Assembly: GCF_018614075.1 (NCBI RefSeq) | Contig: NZ_JAGGOZ010000049.1 | Coordinates: forward strand, 1 to 39,989 | From: Streptomyces sp. ISL-94 | GTDB lineage: Bacteria; Actinomycetota; Actinomycetes; Streptomycetales; Streptomycetaceae | DNA: 39,989 bases | Direction of reading: 5' to 3' | Part shown: one piece after another, positions 1 to 8,825 of the stretch | Position numbering within the stretch: the first letter of the stretch is position 1 | Layout: each line of letters opens with the position of its first letter | Made by a program: the position numbers and the translations under genes | Notes under the pieces: generated by a model | Database searches by the model: none | Told to the model about the DNA's origin: nothing | What the model saw: the letters and a program-made list of their open reading frames with translations, nothing else

Positions 1-63
1 CGAAAGACATAGGGGCACCCCAGCCCCGCCGGCGCAAGCCGCTGCCGGGACCGGCGGGAGCGC

Positions 64-109
64 ACCCCAGCCCGTCGGCGCTTGAGGCGCGGGGTTCCGG
101 GGCGGAGCC
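64..109. repeat. GC-rich interspersed repeat copy
   Basis: This stretch holds the core cggcgcttgaggcgcgggg followed by a ggggcggagcc segment. It is the same sequence family as the repeat array near 5.7-6.2 kb. It lies just past the stop of the LysR gene and can fold into GC-rich hairpins, so it may also act as a terminator. Bases 1-149 hold no gene that I can support. Confidence 0.6.
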
Positions 110-149
110 GCCGGGCCGCTGCCTTGACCGAGCCCCCGGCCGGGCGGGG

Positions 150-1073
150 TCAGGCCTGGCCCCGCGTCAGCGACAGCAGGTCGCGGGCCGGTCCCGCCGG
201 GCGGGAGCCCGTGGGCCAGACGGCCCGCAGGGCCCGGCCCAGCGCCGCACCGGCCACCGGCACCTCCACCAGCCGCCGCCCCGCCAGCTCGTCCCCCACC
301 GCCAGCTCCGACAGGACGCACGGCCCCGCCCCGCTCAGTGCCGCCGCCTTCACCGCGGTGGTCGACGCCAGCTCCAGCAGCGGCGCCGCCAGCCCCCCGC
401 ACCCGGCCAGCGCGGCGTCCAGCACCTGCCGCGTCCCCGACCCCCGCTCCCGCAGTATCAGCGGCGCCGACGCCAGCTCCGCCGCCTCCACCCCCCGCGA
501 GCGCCGCGCCCACGGGTGGCCCGGCGCCACCGCCACCACGAGGCGGTCCTGTGCGATCACCGCCGAGTCCAGCCCGTCCGGCACGGTCAGCCCCTCCACG
601 AAGCCGAGGTCCGCCTCGTGCGCGAGGACCCGTTCCGCGACCACCGCGGAGTTCCCGGCGTGCAGGGACACCGCCGTGTCCGGCCGCTGCCCGCGCAGGG
701 CGATCAGCCACCCCGGCAGCAGGTACTCGGCGATCGTCATGCTGGCAGCCACCCGCAGCCGAGAGTCCCGCCGCCCCCGCAGCGCCTGCGCACCCGCGTC
801 AAAGGCCTCGGCCGCCTCCACCACCCGTCGCGCCCAGTCCGTGACCAGCGCACCTTCCGCCGTCAGCGTCGATCCCCGCGGCGAGCGGTCCACCAGAGCC
901 ACCCCCAGCCGCGCCTCCATCGCCCGGATCCGGCTGCTCGCCGCAGGCTGGGTGATCCCCAGCCGGCGGGCCGCTCCGCTCAGGCTGCCGACGCGCGCGA
1001 CCGCGAGCAGCAGTTCCAGCGCCCCCAGGTCCGGCACCCGGTGTGCCAGCGGAACGAACTCCTCATTACCCAT
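150..1073 (-). CDS. LysR family transcriptional regulator
   Basis: A LysR-type DNA-binding regulator of 307 residues, the usual length for the family. An N-terminal winged helix-turn-helix spans about residues 17-76, with a recognition helix at TQPAASSRIRAMEARLG. A periplasmic-binding-protein-like effector domain follows, with PLILRERGSGTR typical of the CbbR/CysL-like branch. The gene is divergent from a TDT-family transporter, and LysR genes commonly control the divergent neighbour, so control of that transporter is the natural inference. The start is supported by the position of the HTH. An ATAA-rich dyad overlaps the start codon and could mediate autorepression. The effector cannot be read from the sequence. 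Confidence 0.9.
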   Translation of the reverse strand: MGNEEFVPLAHRVPDLGALELLLAVARVGSLSGAARRLGITQPAASSRIRAMEARLGVALVDRSPRGSTLTAEGALVTDWARRVVEAAEAFDAGAQALRGRRDSRLRVAASMTIAEYLLPGWLIALRGQRPDTAVSLHAGNSAVVAERVLAHEADLGFVEGLTVPDGLDSAVIAQDRLVVAVAPGHPWARRSRGVEAAELASAPLILRERGSGTRQVLDAALAGCGGLAAPLLELASTTAVKAAALSGAGPCVLSELAVGDELAGRRLVEVPVAGAALGRALRAVWPTGSRPAGPARDLLSLTRGQA

Positions 1074-1087
1074 AACATCAGTTTATG
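1071..1087. promoter_or_regulatory. Candidate LysR box between lysR and the TDT transporter
   Basis: CATAA-N7-TTATG is a perfect 5-bp dyad that contains the T-N11-A core of LysR operators. It overlaps the lysR start codon and lies about 57 bases before the transporter start. In this GC-rich context such an AT-rich dyad stands out. Binding by the adjacent regulator is inferred. Confidence 0.55.
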
Positions 1088-1143
1088 ACCTCATAGGAGA
1101 ATGACCTCTGCCATCCGCCCCGCCACCACGGGACGCTGGCCCC

Positions 1144-2283
<1,140 letters not shown>

Positions 2284-2287
2284 GTCC

Positions 2288-3007
2288 CTACCGCGCCTCG
2301 CGCAGCGCCCGGGCCAGGATGTCCGGAGCCTCGGCGAGCGAGGGGCCGTACCAGGTCAGGTGCCGCCCGCTCACCAGCGCGGCGGGCAGGCCCGGGAAGG
2401 CCTCCGGGCCGTCCAGGGCCGTGAAGCGGTACGGCTCGTCCGGCAGCACCACCAGATCGCAGCCGGCGGCGGCCAGCTCCTCCACCGGGATCCTCGGATA
2501 GCGCTCTTCGTGGCCCGCGTACACATTGCGCACGCCCAGCCGGGCCAGCAGGTCCCCGGCGAAGGTGTCCCGGCCCAGCACCATCCACGGCCGCCGCCAC
2601 ACCGGTACGAATGCCCGGAGCCCGCCGGCCGGCTCCACCCGGGCCCAGGCGGCCTCCGCGTCCGCCAGCCACCCGGGCCGCTTCAGCCCCAGGGCCCCCA
2701 CCAGCACCCGGTCCAGCTCGCTCAGCGCCTGCGGCAGGTCGTGGATCTCGGTGAGCAGCACCTCGATCCCGGCCGCCCGCAGCGCCGCGAGGTCCGGAGC
2801 CCGGTTCTCCTCCTCGTTGGCGATCACCAGGTCGGGCCGCAGCCGTACGATCCGCTGCACATCGGGGTTCTTCGTCCCGCCGATCCGCACCGCGCCCCCG
2901 AGATCCGCCGGGTGCGTGCACCAGTCCGTGACCCCGGCCAGCAGGCCGGGCGCGCTCACGGCCACGGCCTCGGTCAGCGACGGCACCAGCGAGACGATCC
3001 GCCGCAT
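2288..3007 (-). CDS. Helical-backbone metal receptor / cobalamin-binding-like protein
   Basis: A 239-residue protein with the BtuF/FepB-type (COG0614) fold. It opens with MRRIVSLVPSLTEAV, then has VTDWCTHPAD and a repeated LRPDLVIANEEEN segment before the long connecting helix. Unlike true ABC binding proteins it has no signal peptide or lipobox, so it is predicted to be cytosolic, and no permease or ATPase lies nearby. I chose the ATG at 3007 because homology begins there. The frame stays open upstream but that part is a shadow of the XRE gene. It starts 8 bases after the XRE stop, so the two are probably co-transcribed. The ligand, corrinoid or metal chelate, is uncertain. Confidence 0.8.
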   Translation of the reverse strand: MRRIVSLVPSLTEAVAVSAPGLLAGVTDWCTHPADLGGAVRIGGTKNPDVQRIVRLRPDLVIANEEENRAPDLAALRAAGIEVLLTEIHDLPQALSELDRVLVGALGLKRPGWLADAEAAWARVEPAGGLRAFVPVWRRPWMVLGRDTFAGDLLARLGVRNVYAGHEERYPRIPVEELAAAGCDLVVLPDEPYRFTALDGPEAFPGLPAALVSGRHLTWYGPSLAEAPDILARALREAR

Positions 3008-3015
3008 GCCGCCGC

Positions 3016-3654
3016 TCAGTGCCCGGGCGACGGCGGCTCGGACGTCGCGTGGATGTGGTCGCCCACCGCGACCACCATGATCCGGGTGTCCTCGGTGACG
3101 GACCGCCAGCGGTGCCGTACACCGCCCGACAGGAACAGCGCGTCCCCGCTCTCCAGCCGGTACGCCCGCCCCTCCGCCTCCACCTGGCAGGCGCCCGCGA
3201 CCACGTACATCAGCTCGTCGTTGCGGTGCTGGTACTCGCGCCCGGCGTCCTGGTCTCCGGTGAACTCCATGGCGTGCAGCTGGTGGTGACCGCGTACGAG
3301 GGGCCGTACGCCCGGGACCGGGGTGAGCCCGGATTCGTCGCCGGCCCGTACGAGGTCCACCGTGCGCGCGGTGTCGGACGCGGCCAGCAGCTCGACGGCC
3401 GTGGTCTCCAGCGCGTCCGCGACCCGCTCGAGGGACCGCATGCTGGGCCGGGCCCGCTCGTTCTCTATCTGGCTCAGGAAGGGGATCGACAGGCCGCTGC
3501 GCGCCGATACGGCGGCAAGGGTCAGATGAAGCGCGCGGCGCCGCTTGCGCACGGCCACGCCCACCCGAAGCGGTTCCTTGCCGTCCTTGTCCTTGTCCTT
3601 GTCCTTGTCCCTGTCGTTCATCTCGGGGCTGCCCTCCCCTTGTCCGTCGCACAT
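3016..3654 (-). CDS. XRE-family regulator with C-terminal cupin domain
   Basis: Up to 212 residues. An acidic/lysine leader is followed by an XRE helix-turn-helix (RKRRRALHLTLAAVSARSG, then IPFLSQIENERARPSMRSLERVADAL) at about residues 32-88, and by a cupin beta-barrel at about 120-205 (ELMYVVAGACQVEAEG, SGDALFLSGGVRHRW). This is the SutR/PuuR-like layout in which the cupin senses a small ligand. An alternative ATG at 3621 gives 201 residues and begins just before the DK repeat. The purine-rich GGGGAGGG upstream of it makes it a plausible true start. It probably controls its own two-gene operon, and palindromes lie just upstream. Confidence 0.88.
   Translation of the reverse strand: MCDGQGEGSPEMNDRDKDKDKDKDGKEPLRVGVAVRKRRRALHLTLAAVSARSGLSIPFLSQIENERARPSMRSLERVADALETTAVELLAASDTARTVDLVRAGDESGLTPVPGVRPLVRGHHQLHAMEFTGDQDAGREYQHRNDELMYVVAGACQVEAEGRAYRLESGDALFLSGGVRHRWRSVTEDTRIMVVAVGDHIHATSEPPSPGH
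3583..3606 (-). repeat. Hexanucleotide repeat (GTCCTT)4 coding for Asp-Lys
   Basis: Four perfect copies of GTCCTT, followed by the degenerate GTCCCT and a partial unit to 3615, encode a (Asp-Lys)n tract near the N-terminus of the XRE-cupin regulator. The unit is a multiple of three, so slippage would change the length of the charged tail without breaking the frame. Confidence 0.9.
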
Positions 3655-3658
3655 CGGT

Positions 3659-3676
3659 GTGCTGTAAGCACCTTAC
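3659..3676. promoter_or_regulatory. Overlapping palindromes upstream of the XRE-cupin gene
   Basis: Two perfect odd palindromes share bases: GTGCT-gta-AGCAC (3659-3671) and GTAAG-cac-CTTAC (3664-3676). They lie immediately upstream of the XRE gene and in the divergent spacer before the exonuclease. An autoregulatory operator is plausible but unproven. Confidence 0.45.
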
Positions 3677-3815
3677 GCAGCAACCGTCCCAGGTTTCGCG
3701 TGCACGGGTGTTCCCGTACCGAACCGCTCACTGTCCGTGGCTCTCGGGCCCGGGGTCGTCGGGCCCCAGATCCGGCCGCCGATCACGAGGGCCGCGTTGC
3801 GGCATCATCGTCTGC

Positions 3816-4742
3816 GTGACGACGACACGACGCCTGATGCTCCTGGACACCGCCTCCCTGTACTTCCGCGCCTACTTCGGTGTGCCGGACTCCGTGAAGG
3901 CCCCCGACGGCACCCCGGTCAACGCCGTGCGCGGGCTGCTCGACTTCATCGGCCGACTGGTCCAGGACCACCGCCCGGACGATCTGGTGGCCTGCATGGA
4001 CGCCGACTGGCGGCCGCAGTGGAGGGTGGACCTGATCCCCTCCTACAAGGCCCACCGGGTCGCCCAGGAGACCGAGGCCGGCCCGGACGCGGAGGAGATC
4101 CCCGACACGCTCGCCCCGCAGGTCCCGATCATCGAGACGGCGCTGGACGCCTTCGGAATCGCCCGCGTGGGGGTCGCCGGCTACGAGGCGGACGACGTGA
4201 TCGGCACGCTCACCGCCCGCGCGACGGGCCCGGTGGACATCGTCACCGGCGACCGCGACCTCTACCAGCTGGTGGACGACGCCCGGCAGCGCCGGGTCCT
4301 GTACCCCCTCAAGGGCGTCGGCTCCCTCCAGGTGACGGACGAAGCCTGGCTGCGCGAGAAGTACGGGGTGGACGGCCCCGGCTACGCGGACCTGGCGCTG
4401 CTCCGCGGAGACCCGAGCGACGGCCTGCCGGGCGTCCCCGGCATCGGCGAGAAGACGGCGGCGAAGCTCCTCGACGCCTACGGCAGCCTGGCCGGGATCA
4501 TCGCGGCGATCGACGACCCGAAGTCGAAGCTGACCCCGGCCCAGCGCAAGCGTCTGGACGAGTCCCGGCCGTATCTGGCCGTCGCCCCGAAGGTGGTCCA
4601 AGTGGCTTCGGACGTCCCGCTTCCGGCCTTCGATCCGGCCCTTCCGGCTGCGCCGGCGCAGCCGGAACTGGTCGACGCACTGGCCCATCGGTGGGGTCTC
4701 GGCGGAGCAGTCTCCCGGCTGAGCGGTGCGCTGCGCCGCTGA
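3816..4742 (+). CDS. 5'-3' exonuclease (PolA N-terminal domain-like, FEN family)
   Basis: A 308-residue stand-alone flap/5'-3' exonuclease of the type fused to DNA polymerase I in other proteins. Acidic metal-binding positions of the PIN-like domain are visible in LMLLDTASLYFRAYFG, ACMDADWRPQWR, GYEADDVIGTL and IVTGDRDLYQL. A helix-hairpin-helix DNA-binding motif follows at GVPGIGEKTAAKLLDAYG. Such proteins process RNA primers and repair flaps. The frame is open back to 3657, but similarity begins at the GTG at 3816, where there is no good ribosome site, so the message may be leaderless or nearly so. Confidence 0.9.
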   Translation: MTTTRRLMLLDTASLYFRAYFGVPDSVKAPDGTPVNAVRGLLDFIGRLVQDHRPDDLVACMDADWRPQWRVDLIPSYKAHRVAQETEAGPDAEEIPDTLAPQVPIIETALDAFGIARVGVAGYEADDVIGTLTARATGPVDIVTGDRDLYQLVDDARQRRVLYPLKGVGSLQVTDEAWLREKYGVDGPGYADLALLRGDPSDGLPGVPGIGEKTAAKLLDAYGSLAGIIAAIDDPKSKLTPAQRKRLDESRPYLAVAPKVVQVASDVPLPAFDPALPAAPAQPELVDALAHRWGLGGAVSRLSGALRR

Positions 4743-4751
4743 GATGCTAAC

Positions 4752-4770
4752 TTAGGTAAGGCTAAGTTTC
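4752..4770. promoter_or_regulatory. Iron box (DmdR/IdeR-type operator)
   Basis: TTAGGTAAGGCTAAG and flanking bases match 14 of 19 positions of the actinobacterial DtxR-family box (TTAGGTTAGGCTAACCTAA). It lies 22 bases before the siderophore-interacting protein start, so Fe(II)-DmdR repression of that gene is expected. Confidence 0.75.
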
Positions 4771-4791
4771 AGGGGAGTCAGGGGAGACACC

Positions 4792-5631
4792 GTGGCAGAA
4801 GGACGCGCCCGCAGCGTCGGCACAGCCGTCGTCATCCGCACCGAGCGGCTCACGCCGCACATGGTGCGCATCGTGCTGGGCGGTGACGGGCTCGCCGGGT
4901 TCGGCGCGGGCGGGTTCACCGACCACTACATCAAGATCCTCTTCCCGCCGCAGGGCGTCACCTACCCCTCGCCGTGGGACCTGGAGCGGATCCGCGCCGA
5001 CTACCCCCGCGAGCAGTGGCCGCGCCAGCGCGCGTACACCGTACGGAACTGGGACCCGACGCACCTGGAGCTGACCCTCGACTTCGTCGTCCACGGCGAC
5101 GAGGGCCTGGCCGGCCCCTGGGCCGCGCGGGTCCAGCCGGGCGAGCTCGTACGGTTCCTCGGCCCGGGCGGCGCCTACGCCCCGGACCCGGTGGCCGACT
5201 GGCACCTGCTGGTGGGCGACGAGAGCGCGCTGCCGGCGATCGCGGCGGCGATGGAGCGGATGCCGGCGGGGGCGCGGGTGCACGCCTTCGTGGAGATCGA
5301 CGGCCCGCAGGACCAGCAGAAGGTCGCCACCCCGGACGGAACCGCCCCGGTCTGGATCCACCGCGGCGACCGCCCGATCGGCGAGGCCCTGGTGGAGGCG
5401 GTCACCGCCCTGGAGTTCCCCTCCACGGACGTCCACGCCTTCGTCCACGGCGAGGCGGGCTTCGTCCGGGACCTCCGCCGCCACCTGCGCCTGGAGCGGG
5501 GTGTCGCGCGCGAGCGGCTGTCGATCTCCGGGTACTGGCGGCTGGGCGAGACGGACGAGGGCTGGCGGGCGATCAAGCGCGACTGGAACGCCGAGGTGGA
5601 AGCCGAACAGGACCACGCCGCGGCCGCCTAG
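4792..5631 (+). CDS. Siderophore-interacting protein (ViuB/YqjH-type ferric-siderophore reductase)
   Basis: A 279-residue FAD-binding SIP-family protein that reduces ferric siderophores in the cytoplasm to release iron. The N-terminal beta-barrel has RAYTVRNWD, the flavin-binding R-x-Y-T motif, and LDFVVHGDEGLAGPWA. The NAD(P)H-binding-like domain has LLVGDESALPAIAA, and the C-terminus has the family signature ISGYWRLGETDEGW. The GTG start is fixed by GGGGAG at 4781, five bases away. It stands alone, with no siderophore synthesis or uptake genes beside it, under an iron box. Confidence 0.93.
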   Translation: MAEGRARSVGTAVVIRTERLTPHMVRIVLGGDGLAGFGAGGFTDHYIKILFPPQGVTYPSPWDLERIRADYPREQWPRQRAYTVRNWDPTHLELTLDFVVHGDEGLAGPWAARVQPGELVRFLGPGGAYAPDPVADWHLLVGDESALPAIAAAMERMPAGARVHAFVEIDGPQDQQKVATPDGTAPVWIHRGDRPIGEALVEAVTALEFPSTDVHAFVHGEAGFVRDLRRHLRLERGVARERLSISGYWRLGETDEGWRAIKRDWNAEVEAEQDHAAAA

Positions 5632-5640
5632 CTGGTCCCC

Positions 5641-5686
5641 GGGGCTCCGCCCCGCACCCCGCGCCTCAAACGCCGGCGAGGCTGGA
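5641..5686 (-). repeat. Inverted copy of the GC-rich repeat, likely terminator of the SIP gene
   Basis: Read on the minus strand this is almost the same as the units at 6014-6066 and 6102-6150. It begins ten bases after the SIP stop and opens with the hairpin GGGGC-tcc-GCCCC (5641-5653), so it may end transcription of the SIP gene. Confidence 0.6.
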
Positions 5687-5754
5687 TGTGCCTGATCCCG
5701 CCTGCCCGCCACCCCGCCCCGCCCCGGGACAGACCCCCACCCCGCCCGCACAAA

Positions 5755-6210
5755 CCCACCCAGCCGGGCCACACTCCACCCCGCCGACGCTTGAGGCGCG
5801 GGGCCCGGGGCCCGGGGCCGGGAGCAGAGCGACACGGGGCCCAGGGCCGGAGCCCCAATCCCCAAGCCGCACGAGCCCACCCAGCCGGGGACAACTCCAG
5901 CCCCGCCGACGCTTGAGGCACGGGGCCCGGGGCCCGCGGCCGGGAGCAGAGCGACACGGGGCCCAGGGCCGGAGCCCCAATCCCCAAGCCGCACGAGCCC
6001 ACCCAGCCGGGGACAACTCCAGCCCCGCCGGCGCTTGAGGCGCGGGGTGCGGGGCGGAGCCCCGATCCCTGAGCCGCACGGGCTCGCCCGGCCGGGCCCC
6101 ACCTCAGCCCCGCCGGCGCTTGAGGCGCGGGGTGCGGGGCGGAGCCCCGATCCTTGAGGCGCGCGGGCCCACCCAGCCACACCACAAATCCAGCCCCGCC
6201 GGGCAAGGGC
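5755..6210 (+). repeat. Tandem array of GC-rich repeat units
   Basis: Five units start at 5755, 5876, 5998, 6083 and 6168, giving periods of 121, 122, 85 and 85 bases. Each opens with a form of CCCACCCAGCCGGG, then a ccccgccg-cgcttgaggc-cgggg core and a GGAGCCCC-aatc/gatc segment. The first two units share an extra segment of about 36 bases (gggagcagagcgacacgggg) absent from the last three, and the fifth is truncated. The spacer 5632-6262 holds nothing else I can support. Open frames here are low-complexity and not credible genes. Confidence 0.8.
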
Positions 6211-6250
6211 TGGGGCGAAGGCTCAGGAGGCCGGGCCGCGGGTTCGGCGG

Positions 6251-6256
6251 GACAAT
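6251..6256 (+). promoter_or_regulatory. Possible -10 box for leaderless serine hydrolase
   Basis: GACAAT ends seven bases before the ATG at 6263, the spacing seen in leaderless Streptomyces genes. No ribosome site is evident upstream of the ATG. The box is imperfect (G in place of T). Confidence 0.4.
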
Positions 6257-6262
6257 GGGTCC

Positions 6263-7798
6263 ATGCGTACGCTCCGCGCCGCCGCAGCCGCCGGGGCCGC
6301 GGTCCTGCTGACCGCCGCCGCCGCGACGGCCGCCCCCAGTCCCCCGCCGCCGCCCCGGCCCTCGATCAGCGACGACGCAGTCGACAAGGCCGTGGCCCGC
6401 CTCGACCAGACCGTCGCGGACATGATGCGCCGCACCGGCGTCCCCGGCGTCTCCGTGGCCGTCGTCCACGACGACGAGGTCGTCCACCTCAAGGGCTTCG
6501 GCCTCCGCCGCACCGGCGAGACCGCGAAGGTCGACCCCGACACCGTCTTCCAGGTCGCCTCCCTCTCCAAGCCCATCTCCTCCACCGTCGTCGCCGGCAC
6601 CCTCACCTCCCCCGACGAGTGGGACCGCCACACCACCCTCCCCGGGTTCTCCCTCAAGGACCCCTGGGTCACCGGCCACTTCTCGACCGCCGACCTGTTC
6701 TCCCACCGCAGCGGCCTCCCCGACCACGCCGGCGACCTCCTCGAAGACCTCGGCTACGACCAGTCGTACATCCTCGACCACCTGCGCCTGGAGCCCCTCT
6801 CCCCCTTCCGCGCGAGCTACGCCTACACCAACTTCGGCTTCACCGCCGCCGCCGAGGCCGTCGCCCGCGCCAAGGGTATTAACTGGCAGAAGCTGGCCGC
6901 GGACACCCTCTTCAAGCCCGCCGGCATGACGCACACGAGCACCGAGTTCTCCGCCTTCGTCAACTCCCCCGACCACGCCGCCACCCACGTCAAGAACCCG
7001 GACGGCGCCTGGAGCCCCCGCTTCGTCCGCGACCCTGACGCGCAGGCCCCGGCCGGCGGGGTCAGCTCCACCGCCCGCGACATGTCCCGCTGGCTGCGCC
7101 TCCAGCTCGCCGGCGGCACCCTCGACGGGAAGCGGATCATCCCGGCCGACACCCTGGCCCGTACGCACCTCCCCGAGATCGTCTCGCAGCAGCCCACCGC
7201 CCCCACCGGCCGCACCGGCTTCTACGGCCTCGGCTGGAACGTCTCCTACGACGACGCCGGACGGCTTCGCCTGAGCCACTCCGGTGCCTTCGACCTCGGC
7301 GCCAACACCAACGTCACCATGCTCCCCATGGAGAAGCTCGGCATCGTCGTCCTCACCAACGGCGCCCCCGTCGGCCTGGCCGACGCCGTCGCCCTCGACT
7401 TCTTCGACTTCGCCGAACACGGCAAGGCCACCGCCGACTGGCTGGGGCTGGCCGGGGGCATCTACGCGCAGCTGGAGGAGGAGGGCCGCTCCTCCACCGA
7501 CTACGCCCACCCGCCCGCCTCCGCCAAACCCGCCCAGGACAGCGGCGCCTACCCCGGCACCTACGACAACCCCTACTACGGCAAGCTCACCGTGAGGGCG
7601 GACGGCAAGGGCGCGCTCACGCTCGCCCTCGGCCCCAAGCCGCTGCTCTTCCCGCTCACCCACTACGACGGCGACACCTTCAGCTTCGAGACCGCCGGCG
7701 AGAACGCCGTAGGCCGCACCGGGGTGACCTTCGCCGACGGCACGGTCCGCGTGGAGTACCTCGATACGACCCACCTGGGCACCTTCACCGAGCAGTAG
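6263..7798 (+). CDS. Secreted serine hydrolase (beta-lactamase class C / PBP4* family)
   Basis: A 511-residue exported protein. The signal peptide is MRTLRAAAAAGAAVLLTAAA with likely cleavage near ATAAPS, followed by a proline-rich linker. The beta-lactamase-like domain has the nucleophile motif S100-L-S-K103, Y188-T-N190 (Y-x-N) and H339-S-G341 (in place of KTG), all in the expected order. A C-terminal domain of about 100 residues (SGAYPGTYDNPYYGKL onward) resembles the lipocalin-like tail of such hydrolases. The family includes D-aminopeptidases, esterases and penicillin-binding proteins, and the substrate cannot be assigned. True beta-lactamase activity is possible but not implied. Confidence 0.9.
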   Translation: MRTLRAAAAAGAAVLLTAAAATAAPSPPPPPRPSISDDAVDKAVARLDQTVADMMRRTGVPGVSVAVVHDDEVVHLKGFGLRRTGETAKVDPDTVFQVASLSKPISSTVVAGTLTSPDEWDRHTTLPGFSLKDPWVTGHFSTADLFSHRSGLPDHAGDLLEDLGYDQSYILDHLRLEPLSPFRASYAYTNFGFTAAAEAVARAKGINWQKLAADTLFKPAGMTHTSTEFSAFVNSPDHAATHVKNPDGAWSPRFVRDPDAQAPAGGVSSTARDMSRWLRLQLAGGTLDGKRIIPADTLARTHLPEIVSQQPTAPTGRTGFYGLGWNVSYDDAGRLRLSHSGAFDLGANTNVTMLPMEKLGIVVLTNGAPVGLADAVALDFFDFAEHGKATADWLGLAGGIYAQLEEEGRSSTDYAHPPASAKPAQDSGAYPGTYDNPYYGKLTVRADGKGALTLALGPKPLLFPLTHYDGDTFSFETAGENAVGRTGVTFADGTVRVEYLDTTHLGTFTEQ

Positions 7799-7803
7799 CC
7801 GCA

Positions 7804-7809
7804 TAGCCT
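7804..7809 (+). promoter_or_regulatory. -10 box for leaderless pseudouridine synthase gene
   Basis: TAGCCT ends eight bases before the ATG at 7817, with no Shine-Dalgarno sequence between. This is the usual arrangement for leaderless transcripts. It lies in the 18-base gap after the serine hydrolase stop. Confidence 0.5.
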
Positions 7810-7816
7810 GTCCCCG

Positions 7817-8785
7817 ATGAGACGCAGAGCCCAGCCACCCCCCTCGCCCCTCCCCCAGCGCGCCGGCATCGACCCGGTCCGGCTGCGCCTGCCGCCCGAC
7901 CCGGAGAGAGCCTGGCCGGATCTGGGCGACTACCTGGCCGCGCACTACGCGGGCGGAGCCGGCGCCGCGGCCATCGCCCGCCTGCTGGACGCCGGCCGGG
8001 TGCTGGGCCCGGGCGGCCGGGTCCTGAGCGCGCGCGACCCGTACGAGCCGGGCGGCTACGTGTGGTTCCACCGCGATCTCCCGCAGGAGCCGCCGGTGCC
8101 CTTCGCGCCGCGCGTCGTGTACCGCGACCCGCATCTGCTGGTCGTGGACAAGCCGCACTTCCTGGCGACCACCCCGCGCGGCAGCCACGTCACCCAGACC
8201 GCGCTGGCCCGGCTCCGCGCGGAGCTGGACCTGCCCGCGCTCAGCCCGGCCCACCGCCTAGACCGGCTGACGGCGGGACTGGTGATGTTCAGCATCCGCC
8301 CCGAGGACCGCGGGGCGTACCAGCTGCTCTTCCAGGGCCGCCGGGTCCACAAGGAGTACGAGGCGCTCGCGCCCCACGCTGCGGAGCCGGCCTTTCCTCG
8401 GACGGTCCGCAGCCGGATCGAGAAGACCCGCGGGGTCATCGCGGCGGCCGAGGTCCCGGGCGGCGAGCCCAATGCCGAGACCCTCGTCGAACTCACCGAC
8501 ACCCGGGGCACCCTGGGCCGCTACCGGCTGACCCCGCACACCGGCCGCACCCACCAGCTGCGGGTGCACATGAACGGCCTGGGCCTGCCCATCCTCGGCG
8601 ATCCGGTGTACCCGCAGGTCACCGACCCCGCTCCGGACGACTACCGGCGGCCGCTGCAACTCCTGGCCCGGGTGCTGGAGTTCACCGACCCGGTCACCGG
8701 GGCCGCGCACCGCTTCGAGAGCGGGCGCACCCTCCAGGCCTGGGACGACCGCGCCGCGTGGGAGGCCGGCACCGGCGGCCGGTAG
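7817..8785 (+). CDS. RluA-family pseudouridine synthase
   Basis: A 322-residue RNA pseudouridine synthase. The core has VVYRDPHLLVVDKPHFLATTP, then HRLDRLTAGLVM with the catalytic Asp149, and GRTHQLRVHMNGLGLPILGD, the conserved motif III region. An N-terminal segment of about 90 residues is reminiscent of an S4-like RNA-binding module (LLDAGRVLGPGGRVLSARDPYEPGG). The RNA target, rRNA or tRNA, cannot be told. It follows the serine hydrolase closely but probably has its own promoter. It is convergent with the TetR gene, 40 bases away. Confidence 0.9.
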   Translation: MRRRAQPPPSPLPQRAGIDPVRLRLPPDPERAWPDLGDYLAAHYAGGAGAAAIARLLDAGRVLGPGGRVLSARDPYEPGGYVWFHRDLPQEPPVPFAPRVVYRDPHLLVVDKPHFLATTPRGSHVTQTALARLRAELDLPALSPAHRLDRLTAGLVMFSIRPEDRGAYQLLFQGRRVHKEYEALAPHAAEPAFPRTVRSRIEKTRGVIAAAEVPGGEPNAETLVELTDTRGTLGRYRLTPHTGRTHQLRVHMNGLGLPILGDPVYPQVTDPAPDDYRRPLQLLARVLEFTDPVTGAAHRFESGRTLQAWDDRAAWEAGTGGR

Positions 8786-8825
8786 GCACCGGTGGGCAGG
8801 CACCCAGGCGCTTGGAAACCGGCGG

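Noticed and set aside
5628..6206. Open frames across the repeat array
   Set aside because: They are built from repeat units (Ala/Gly/Pro/Arg-rich) and lack ribosome sites and family resemblance.
5755..6210. CRISPR-like array
   Set aside because: Units are 85-122 bases and are themselves almost wholly repeated; there are no short regular repeats with unique spacers and no cas genes.
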